From Ariolimax columbianus (taxonomy: Eukaryota > Mollusca > Gastropoda > Stylommatophora > Arionidae): a stretch of DNA of 64,000 nt. A program made the translations under genes and the position numbers. Positions 1 to 9,700 of this stretch are shown here, in pieces (positions within the stretch are counted from its first letter, which is position 1; every line of letters begins with the position of its first letter). Where the stretch lies: the NCBI GenBank assembly GCA_036924085.1, contig JAVGWX010000003.1:113443764-113507763 (forward strand), in the 5' to 3' direction. The notes beneath the pieces are model-generated. The model saw nothing but the letters and a program-made list of their open reading frames with translations. It made no database searches and was not told the DNA's origin.

Positions 1-390
1 CTCTTAACGGTCTCCCAAACTGCCTTATCCGTGACGTGGTCTAGATACGAAATACTGAGGATTCAACTCACCCGCGTAAAGGCACACGGAAGTGACAAGT
101 GCATACATTAAACTCAACTTTGGTTTCAGGTTAATGCTTTTATTCCTCTATAGTGGCCTCAGTTTGGCCAGAGTAGCCATGGTCATCGCTGTTCTTGCCT
201 GAATCTCAGTTCTGGGACCTTTCGCCTACATTAGTGCTCCCAGGTATTTAAACTGTTTAACAATTTGCAATGGTTTGCCTTTGATCACAGTCGGACTTGT
301 TATGCCCTCTGGGACGTTGACCATAATTTTACCCTTCTCTGCACTAAATTTCCATTCCAAACTTTTGAGTGGTATTGTCTATAAAATACA
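1..390 (-). mobile_element. LINE reverse transcriptase C-terminal relic
   Basis: The reverse complement reads as the thumb region of a non-LTR retrotransposon polymerase: it contains LEWKFSAEKGKIMVN, then QFKYLGALM (the FxYLG block that follows the catalytic domain), a stop, then EIQARTAMTMATLAKL. The stop shows it is dead. It runs off the left edge of the window, so the missing 5' part may lie outside. Confidence 0.6.
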
Positions 391-1072
391 TCATTTGTAT
401 ACAGACAACTCAATCTAATTATGTGAAACACGAGCAACTAAATATTGTCTTTGTATTTAGATACAATGAGTCTAAAAATGTGAAGGCCTGACATGAAAGA
501 CAAAATTCGAGGAATGTCTATTTGGGTTTAGCTGGACAGTAAAAAGCTTTCAAAGACAAGAGGGTTTGTTACTCTTGGAAGATTTATATGTGAGTCAGAG
601 TTGCCATATGGTGTGTGAATTGAATGTCAACTTTTAACTTAAATATCCCCTTACACCTCCCCACCGTCCACATTTTAAATACCCCTCCATCCCCTGTGGA
701 GTTTTTTACAGATATTTCTTTAACAGGCTACGTCATTTTTAAGTCTTTTTTTCAGTCACTTATTATTTTAAACAGCAAATACGCTACGCCACATTTTTCT
801 AGTTAACGTTTCAGCTCAGCACACCCTCTTCTGACAAATATCTTTATTCACGTCACCAGATTACCTGTAAGGCAGTTGGTTTTGAAGTCAGAGGTTTCCT
901 TCTCCTAAGTAAATTACCATCTACAGCTTATGGATTTCATCTAGCCAGATCATTACAGGTGCCAGAAACTCACAAGTTGTCCTTTTTCCTGTTAGTAGGA
1001 ATAGTTCTGCTACAAGGTGGCCAAGAGGTTGTGTTTTGCCGAAAGCATCTACAAGCCTTTAGTTAATGTTTG
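391..1072. other. unannotated AT-rich stretch
   Basis: I see no exon, known repeat or RNA in this stretch. The small open frame near 624-806 has no recognisable motif and is probably chance. Confidence 0.4.
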
Positions 1073-1084
1073 AAACTATTGGCA

Positions 1085-1441
1085 GGGGATCAAGATGCTG
1101 AGCAGCGCATGAGCTGCAGTGGTCAGCGACTCATAGCTGACCGTTAACGTCAGGGCCAGTGAACCAGAGCTGCCAAGACCCTTCTACACCTCCACGCAGT
1201 GATCCTGGATAACAGGCTGCAACAGAGCAGACTGGCTAAGGAGAAAGGATCGAAGAGGGAATGCTAACCTGGTACTCAAAAAATGCTTGCTGAAGTCAGA
1301 TGTGTTGGACCGAAAGGTGCAAATATCGCAGTCAAGCTGTAAACTACGACACAACACATTCCATTATCTGGACTACATTCTGCTACTTGAACCATTTTCA
1401 GGGTTTTGTAGCGGGAGTTTGAGAACGAACGAAGCCAAGCC
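1085..1441 (+). mobile_element. Rep-A SINE-like element, full copy with TSD
   Basis: One of at least 14 copies of a dispersed element of about 355 bp that starts GGGATCAAGATGCTGAGCAG and here ends GAACGAACGAAGCCAAGCC. It is flanked by a 12-bp direct repeat, aaactattggca, at 1,073-1,084 and 1,442-1,453, the signature of retrotransposition. No coding potential. The central block TGCTGAAGTCAGATG begins the core shared with the tRNA-type SINE of this window. Confidence 0.85.
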
Positions 1442-1454
1442 AAACTATTGGCAC

Positions 1455-2385
1455 TGATTCATTTTTGACTTTTCTCTGGTAGCGAGTTACAGTGACTCTC
1501 CTTATATTCTGAGACATAGTTAAGAAGGTGGGCTTATGTCCTGGCTGTAGTACAATGTGAGGCTTATCAGTAGGCTCACCACTATGGGAATCACAGTGTC
1601 AATTCCTACCTTATTGGCATGGTTGCTATAACACTGCCAATTTCTAGAAGCAAGGTTGGGTATTGGTCAGCATTCTTCAACTGACCCTCACATTATTCTT
1701 TGCTTCCAAGCATTTTATAGAAATGAATTTATTTTCAATCCCACTCCTGGCTATATCCGTATTTGGAACCTCTTTAACACTTTACAGTCCAAATTGTCCA
1801 TTGCTGTAGACTAGCACCACTTACAGTCCGATTGTTCTGAAGCCACATGCCGCATTTTAACCATATCTTTGAACCATAGCTAAATTTTATTTAGAAACAA
1901 AAGCTGTATCTTTAAATTTAAAAATCATAATTTTAGTTGGAATGACTTTTGTTTTTGTTAACCATGAAAAAAATAAAATTTCTGCTCTTGTCCTGGACAT
2001 TACAACTTATATTGTGTAAATTACGTGGACTGAAAAGAGTTATTATATTGTAAGAAGCAGATATTACAGCTGTACTAATTGTTGTCATCTCATCACTACT
2101 TTCATGTTTGATTATTAGTCTAAATCAGGCTTGTATTCAATGTTCACATCTATTTCAAACATATCATCATCATCCTGATTAAATGTCATCTCTGCTTTTG
2201 AAGCACAGATTTCATTACTCGGGAACCTCAGCTTTAAAATGTCACAAAAAATTTAATTTTATGTCGATGTTAATAAATAACAAGATTTTATTTATATGCG
2301 GCAACAAACATGTTAACAGAGAGGTTTGTACGATTTGGTCAGTAAGTAGTGCTACTTTGCTGGGCAATTTACACTGTAAATGGTT
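1455..2385. other. unannotated; possible old repeat at 1,480-1,690
   Basis: The part 1,480-1,690 loosely resembles 61,740-61,930 (both contain accactatggg and similar flanks), so it may be an old dispersed repeat. Nothing else was recognised in the AT-rich remainder. Confidence 0.35.
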
Positions 2386-2800
2386 AAATGAAATTGACAC
2401 CAAAAGAGAAAGGCAATTACAAACTTCAGAAATGAGGTACCTAAGAAAGGCGGTTCAGGTGACGAAAAGGGACAAGATCCGTAACCAGACAATACGTAGC
2501 AATCTTGAAGTTCAACCCCTGCAGACACGAGCGGAGCAGTCCCAACTACAGTGGTTTGGCCATGTCTGTAGAGTGGAAGAAGATCGGATACCAAAGCGAT
2601 CATGGGAGATCAAAAGTCAAGGATGCAGACCCCGAGGATGTCCCAAAGTACGTTGAGAAGACAACATTCGACAGTCCCTAAGTGATAGAGGGCTGGATTG
2701 GAAAAAGGCCAGAAAAAAGACGGCGGATAGAGCAGTATGGCGTTCTCTTTGGCAAACCTCTACACCTCACGGTAGAAGAGGAGCGACTAAGTAAGTAAGA
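2386..2800 (+). mobile_element. LINE polymerase C-terminal relic
   Basis: Translation contains EMRYLRKAVQVTKRDKIRN, then QLQWFGHVCRVEEDRIPKR, then CRPRGCPKV, a stop, and DRAVWRSLWQTS. These follow the order of the C-terminal tail of endonuclease/RT LINEs (MRxLRxxxxxxRxDxxRN, WxGHxxR, GRPxxxW, WRxL). The in-frame stop at 2,654-2,656 marks decay. The copy ends near a taagtaagtaag stretch that may be its 3' tail. Confidence 0.7.
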
Positions 2801-2824
2801 TACCAAAAGTAATAAGACAGAATA

Positions 2825-2993
2825 TTCTGTTGAAGATGGACGTGTCAGACTGAAAAGTGCAAATATTGCAGTCAAGCTGTAAACTAGCGACACAACGCAT
2901 TCCATTCTCCAGACTACATCCTGCTACTTGCAAAGCCCTGTTCAGAGTTTGGTAGCGGGAGATTGAGAACGAACTCAGAAGAAGAAGACAGAA
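2825..2993 (+). mobile_element. Rep-A 3' half, 5'-truncated
   Basis: Carries the core (gttgaagatggacgtgtcag), the gtgcaaatattgcagtcaag block and the end ggtagcgggagattgagaac followed by agaagaagaag. The 5' half is missing, as is typical for target-primed reverse transcription. It abuts the LINE relic upstream. Confidence 0.8.
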
Positions 2994-3492
2994 TATATAT
3001 GTGACATTTAGTTATGAAGACATCAACATAATCCACCTTTCGAAATCAATGGCAGACTGACACTTATTATGCTAAAATTCTTTAATTAATATTTGACAAA
3101 GTTGGTCTCCATAAGTATGAAAAACAAAACAAAATTATCACAATATTTGCATTCATGTTATCATTCACAACATTCATTACCACAGCAATAACTAGCACAG
3201 TTTCTCTTAGGATGTGATACAGCACTAAAGCAATGTTACAAACAACTACTCATCTTTAGGCTCGTTGCCTCCACTTCTTTTCTGGTTTCACTAGCAACCA
3301 TAAAGTGCATGGAAACATATCAACATTATGAGAAAGCAGCAGTGAAATTATAATTTATAAGATAAAGTGGTACAAGCAAATCACTGTGTAATTTGCAATA
3401 AAACAATACAAAACATAAAATATTTGTAATCAAGTTAAAATTCTTATATTTAAGCAAAGAAAATTTTAGAAACAGAATAAAAATCGGCACCA
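2994..3492. other. flank downstream of FAM136A
   Basis: AT-rich sequence 3' of the FAM136A stop. No other feature recognised. Confidence 0.4.
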
Positions 3493-3498
3493 TTTATT
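3493..3498 (-). promoter_or_regulatory. candidate FAM136A polyadenylation signal
   Basis: AATAAA on the minus strand, about 100 bp past the FAM136A stop codon: a sensible position for a short 3' UTR. No transcript evidence is available. Confidence 0.4.
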
Positions 3499-3598
3499 TT
3501 ACTTATTCTATAGCGAATCATCAGCCACTTAATTGCAATGACTATTTTCCCTGATTTAATTCAACAATGAATAGTTGTTCTAAATACTTGATCAATCT

Positions 3599-3796
3599 CT
3601 AAAAACCTTTGGTTTTCAATGTCTCCAACATCTTCTTAGTAATTCCTGGTACAAGTTCCACATGAGAATGGGCACACTCAATAACACATTTTTCAAGAGT
3701 TGAGCGACCTACTTCCACATCCTTGTCTGTAGGTTTAGTAGGTAGTGTATCACGAAGGTTGTCCTGACAACCCATGGCACATCGTTGAAGTCGATT
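3599..3796 (-). CDS. FAM136A: FAM136A exon 3 (C-terminus)
   Basis: Begins after the acceptor ctcattttag and reads NRLQRCAMGCQDN through the stop TAG at 3,599-3,601, 65 residues. Contains CX3C pairs three and four. Phase 0 entry agrees with exon 2. Confidence 0.9.
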   Translation of the reverse strand, partial: NRLQRCAMGCQDNLRDTLPTKPTDKDVEVGRSTLEKCVIECAHSHVELVPGITKKMLETLKTKGF

Positions 3797-6700
3797 CTAA
3801 AATGAGCAAGTCAATGATATCAAGTGGTTTGACATATGTCAAAATCAAAGAAAGGAAGAAACAGTACAGGTAAACAGAAGTGAGCCTATGCCTATCAGAA
3901 TTAAAGGGTATAGTTGAAAAGATCATGAATAAGGAATTGAGGAAATTGCTGGAACAATAACAGGAAGTGATGACATGCTAAAAAAAACTACTAAACAAAC
4001 CAAACTAGTTAAAAAACTTTAGGAACAGATTACTTTAGAACAGAAGAACCAATATGTGACGAGTGCAATGACTACAATACGATTCAACACTTACTAATAG
4101 AATATATATACATGTACGAGGTCTGTTCAACATGTATCAGACCTTAATTTTTTTGTGCAGAGATACCTTCATGCACATGTATGAATTTTGTTTGCAGACA
4201 GAGCGTCAGTCATTGGTAGTCTGTGAGTGTAGTGAACACCCCATTGGATTCTCATTCGCTGCAAAATGATAGAATAACTTGAGCAGCGGGGTTGCATAAA
4301 ATTTAGAAACCATTCTGAAGATTCAACAGGCTTCTGGCTACAATGCCATGAACATCACTTGAATTTAGAAGTGGTACAATCACTTTAAACATGGCTGCAC
4401 ATTGGTGGAGAGCTGACCATGTTCCGGCGGAAACTCAACAAGCCGAAATAACAAGTTCATTGACCAAGTGCAGACTTTGGTCATGTAGGACCATCATGTC
4501 CCCATCCGACAACTTGTAGACAAGATGGGGAATAAGCATTGGTTCGGTACACTTCATTTTGAGTTCGGATTTGGCCATGTAGAGAGTGTCCACAATATTC
4601 GTGCAGAAGCTGCTAATGATGGAACAAAAGCAACTCTGACTGGAAGCCTCGCTGGACTGCGCAAATGGCAATCTCGACTTTCTGAACACCATGATCACTG
4701 GTGATCAGTCACCGGTGTATGTGTATGACCTAAAAACCAAAGTGCAGTCGTCACAGTGCTGACATTCACCATCACCTGGGCTAAAAAAAGCAAGGCAGGT
4801 GTGCAGCAATGTCGGTCATGTTGACCTTTTTCTTCTACTACCTGGGGTGGTGCATCTCGAGTACGCACTACAAGGCCAAAACATGACAAAAAGAGTACTT
4901 CCTGGAGATCATCCGTCATCTTGTGATGCAAACAACCAGACCCGTGGGCAACAAGAACGTGGCAGCCCCTTAAAAAACAAAATCCATCCATTCTTCACAT
5001 CTGATTCAGACTTTTTTGGATGAACGCTGAAGAAGAGCAGACCTATAATATATAATATCTCTCTCTCTCTCAGTGTGTGCGTGTTTTTGTTGTTGTTGTA
5101 ATTGTTGCAATATTTTATTAATAGATACTTTAAATTACATCTGGTTATATGTACCCCTTTCTTTACTCCCTTCCCGCCCCTAAAACAAATACAGGCACAA
5201 TATGATGCAAAATAATTCAACCCTTATCAGAGCGAGGAGCTCATAGCTGAATAGTTGCGATGCCTGCCTGTTGACAAGGATAGCTGCGGTTCGAATTCCT
5301 GGTAAGGTATAAGTTGTTTTTCTGTTGGGTGTGAAATAAACAAAAATAGCCAGGACATGATGTGATGACAGCAGTGGCCAAGCTGTCTGTAGTCCGCAGC
5401 TTATAAGCCCCCCAACTACCCCAGCAATGGTAATAAAGTTGCATGACAATTTTTTTTATCAGATCTAATCCCAGGTTACATGATTAAATATGTTCAATAC
5501 GCCCAGATATAATAAAGAGGACTTGGCCGGTGGTTGAAAGGTTTAAAAACCTAACCAACGGCAACAAAATCAAAGTTGTATGCTCCAACATGTGCACAAG
5601 AGTTACCATGAGAGTTATGCCTTGAACTTGCAAGATTTTTTAAAAAAGTATTTAATTATTTTAAGAAAAAAATATTTCTTCATCCGCCATATTTCAACTT
5701 CAGCACATATTTTAATGGATTTACTTCCTATAGGGACACTATCTTGTTGAATCCGAACATGTACATGTTTGGGTTGTGAGCTGTGTGACTCACCACTTCG
5801 CTACGAAGCCCCCCCAATAGCTTGCAATGGTGTTCTCGTGTTCTTAATAAGGATTAATTAATATTGTTTTTCTTCTTCTTCACTCTTATCACCTTGAGGT
5901 GCATATGGCATCAACCAACCGTCTCCAAGCAGACCAGTCCTGAGCTATTTTCTCATTCTTTCAAGATTCTCATTGTATCAGTCTTTAGGTGTATTCCACG
6001 TATGTTCTTTGGACTTCCTTTGCCTCTTTCCGTGTGGGTTCCATCACAAAAGATTGTCTGGCAAAACTGGCTTGAGTCTTTCACAGTGAGTGTCCTATTC
6101 AGCACCATCTTCCCAAAATTTTCTGTCCACCATGTTGAACTACTGATGACTAAATGTTTCTCAGGAATTTGTTGATCAAGCCCTGCAATCTCTTAATATT
6201 GAGTTTGGTCATCTGCCATTGTTCCACTTCATATAAAAGTGCTGACTACACATTGGAGATCCTTAGCTTAGTATGCATTCTGATCATTTTAGTGTTCCAT
6301 TTGGTTTTCAACATGACAAAGATAAGGCCACTCTTGACATTTATATCCTCATCTCCACAACCTGTCTTGACATTTATATCCTCATCTCCACAACCTGTCT
6401 TGACATTTATATCCTCATCTCCACAACCACTCTTGACATTTATATCCTCATCTCCACAACCTGTCTTGACATTTATATCCTCATCTCCACAACCACTCTT
6501 GACATTTATATCCTCATCTCCACAACCTGTCTTGACATTTATATCCTCATCTCCACAACCACTCTTGACATTTATATCCTCATCTCCACAACCACTCTTG
6601 ACATTTATATCCTCATCTCCACAACCTGTCTTATCTATGATGCTCTCTAGAGGATGTGAAGCTCTTTACCTCCTCCAATTGAGTTCCTCTTAATTTGATA

Positions 6701-9700
6701 GGAACTGTGTCGTCTAGTGCTTCTGTCTTCTTCTACATTTGAAGTTGGTTGTCAGATAGGAGGGCTATATCATCTGCAAAGTTCAAATCTTCCAGCTGTT
6801 TAAATAAGAACCACTCGAAACCATTTCTCTCAGAGGCTGTAGTTTCTTTCATAATTCAAGCAACTACCAGCAGGAACAGAAAAGGTCATTAAAGATATCC
6901 CTGATTAGCCTTAGATTAAAAGTTAAATGATTATGCGAGTTGACCTTCGTGCAACACTCTACACTACATGTCCTCATACATCTGCTTTATCAAGCTCGTA
7001 ACCTCTTCCGGGATCCCGTAGTACCTTAGTAGTTTCCAGAGTGTATATCTACTCAACCCGCCAAAGGCTTTTTCCTAGTCAACAAAATTGATGTACAGAC
7101 TTGAATTCCATTATAATGACTGCTCTATAATTAAGCCCAGTGTAGCTATCTGGTCTGCACATGATCTATTATTTTTTCAAACTGCTTGTTCGTCTCTTAA
7201 CTTAGTATCTACATTTGAACACTTTACCAGTTACTGATAAGAGCATTGTTCCTCTGTAATTTCTACATTGTAATAGATTGGCTTTCTTTGATAGCTTAAC
7301 CAGTTAGCCTTTTGAGATGTTTTCTGTATCCCATATATCTAAAGATAGGTGCTACGGATGAATGCCCCTGTGGTACAGGGAAAATTACTCCTGAACATCT
7401 GCTGCAAAGTTGCCCGACATACAAGGACCAGAGAAAGCACATGTAGCCATCACCAGTGCCAACACTAGACAAGCTTCATGGCAGTATCGACAGCCTCAGG
7501 ATAACCGCTGGTTTCTTCGAACAAATTCAAGTTGACGTCTGACAGCGTACGAAGAAGAAGTATCCCATATATTTCCAATAACACTAAAGCATATTGGTAG
7601 ATGCTTCAATATCTACTATAATAGCTTCAGTGCGCATTTCATCAGACCATGATGCTTTTCCAATCTTTAGAAGGCTAATTGCTTCCTTGATATCTTCTTG
7701 ACTTGGCTTTTAACATAGTTAATGTTGAGGTCTTCTTCAGCAGGTCAAATGTCAGCTGTTGAGTACGGTAGCGGTTGTCTATTTAGGAATTCTTCACAGT
7801 ACTACTACCAATCTTTCATTCTATTCTTCAAGATGTTGTATTCTTCTTCCCACTGTCCTAAATATATTTGCTTTTGACAGCAGTCAAATGTGTGAAAGTT
7901 TGTTTTTTTCTTTCGTCCGCCTTATTTTTCTATTCCCCAAGACGGTGTGTGTTGCACTACAGTTTTTATTTTGCGCCGGTCGGCCCAGTGCATCTGCCTT
8001 TGGCATGCATTTTATATAAGGGTCTGCTTCCTCCTGCATTTTCTAAGGGTTTGTTTCCTCGGGGTAACGGCCGGTGCTGTGATGGGGATCGAACTTAACC
8101 ACTAGCCAACGCTGTCCCCTATGTATGGAAATAGTTTTTACAATTTATAATTCTGACTTAAGAGTAAAAGTCAAGTAAAGATAGTGCCATATGAAAAATT
8201 GTTATCAAAGATGAAATGTTAGAGACATAATTGTACTGTCCTAGCTTTTCTGAGGTGAGAGTGACCAGCTCCATTTCTTGCCATCATAATTATTGGTCAG
8301 TTATGTATCACTGACCCTGATGCAAGCAGCCAGCTATGAGTCTCTGGCTGCTATCAGCTCATTCACTTCTGCATCTTCTGCCTCTTTTGGTAGACCAACT
8401 TGACAAGATCAGGAATTGAAGTCTACCCAGAGAGACAAGTAATCTAACCACCTACCTCTCGGATTGCAGAAGTAAGAATAATCATTGACTAAATGAAGAT
8501 GTTAAACTTACTTGAAATATCTCTATTTCACTTTGGAGGTAAGATTGAGCTTTGACGACATCTTTGGAACATTCATCAATGCACCTCTGAACATCGTTTA
8601 AACTTGCATTGCTGTTCTCACAACACTTTGCGCTGCACTGGTACATATCAACCTGATGCAATTAACAGATTAAGCATCATAATATGCAAATATAAATAAT
8701 TTAATAGCTATTTATTTTCAAAGTATAACATTTATTTACGAATTTAAATCATCCGTTATCACAGTTTCATTCAAATTAAATTAACCGTGTACATGTCTCG
8801 CTGTCAGGTAGAAGAGACTTGATTTTCCAGTAAGGCAACTTTCCTAAGATGGTCACATCTGACATCAATCAATTGCTGTCTTGCAGTTGGGCTGGGGACA
8901 GTCAAAGACTAGGGGAGCAGGCCCAAACAAATACATGATTCAGGCGCATGGGATGAATCCCCCCGGCATAGAACACAAGGCAATGCAACCCACCTCAAAA
9001 TACACAACACAAAATTACTTTTTTTTGAAGCATTTGACGTCTATGTCTTCCTCTTCTTCTGCGTTTGTTCTGAAAAGGATGCTGTGCCGCAGTTTACAGC
9101 GAGACTGCAATATCTGCGCCTTTTGACCCGATGCATGCTGTTTCAGCACAGCATTTTTGGAACTAAGTTTGCTGTCCATCTTCTATTCTCCAGGATGCAC
9201 AGGTGCAGTCTGTTTCCAGGGCTGCCACTTGGAGGCAGAATAGAGTCTTGGTCAGCTCTGATTTGTTGACCCTGATGAGTTGCTGACTGCTCATTCACTG
9301 TTTCATCTTTGGCACCTGATGTGCATGTCTGCTGGCAAATAAAGAAGAAGTATTTCTGTTTGAAACATCTATGATATATCAACAATTTGGAAGAACTTGA
9401 CATTCAGGAGTAATGAATTTGTATAGGAAAATCCATATCCACTTGCAAGCCTTGGTATATGTTCTGCATATACACCATAGACCCATAGAGAAAGAATAAA
9501 ACCACTGTAACCTTCTAAGCATGTAGTAAAAGTAGAATACAGAAGGTTGTGCCAGAGGCTAGCAACCTTATTTTGTAGTAAAACCATTGCTACAAAAATT
9601 GCCACTGCAAGTGCTTGTATGCAGGCTATCTGTATCGTGGCCTTATGCTTCACACTGAGGAAAATTAATGAAATGAAATGAATGTATCCTTCCAAGCATG

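Larger units (their letters stand above)
5865..7905 (-). mobile_element. LINE-T polymerase relic, interrupted
   Basis: On the minus strand from 7,905 downward one reads CEEFLNRQPLPYSTADI (linker before RT), DIKEAISLLKIGKASWSDEM (RT fingers), AFGGLSRYTLWKLLRYYGIP, NFADDIALLSDNQLQM (catalytic FADD, intact), a 33-bp tandem expansion, KLNIKRLQGLINKFLRNI, and a C-terminal WSAWRRLVDAM, then a GAAGAAG tail at about 5,870. Many frameshifts and stops show decay. It is split by an I-like LINE end at 7,339-7,560. Relatives of its C-terminus lie at 40.5, 49.4, 54.0 and 55.0-55.8 kb. Confidence 0.75.

Noticed and set aside
6154..6693. 179-codon plus-strand frame with LTFISSSPQPV repeats
   Set aside because: Antisense reading of the 33-bp expansion within LINE-T; the biologically meaningful frame is on the minus strand.
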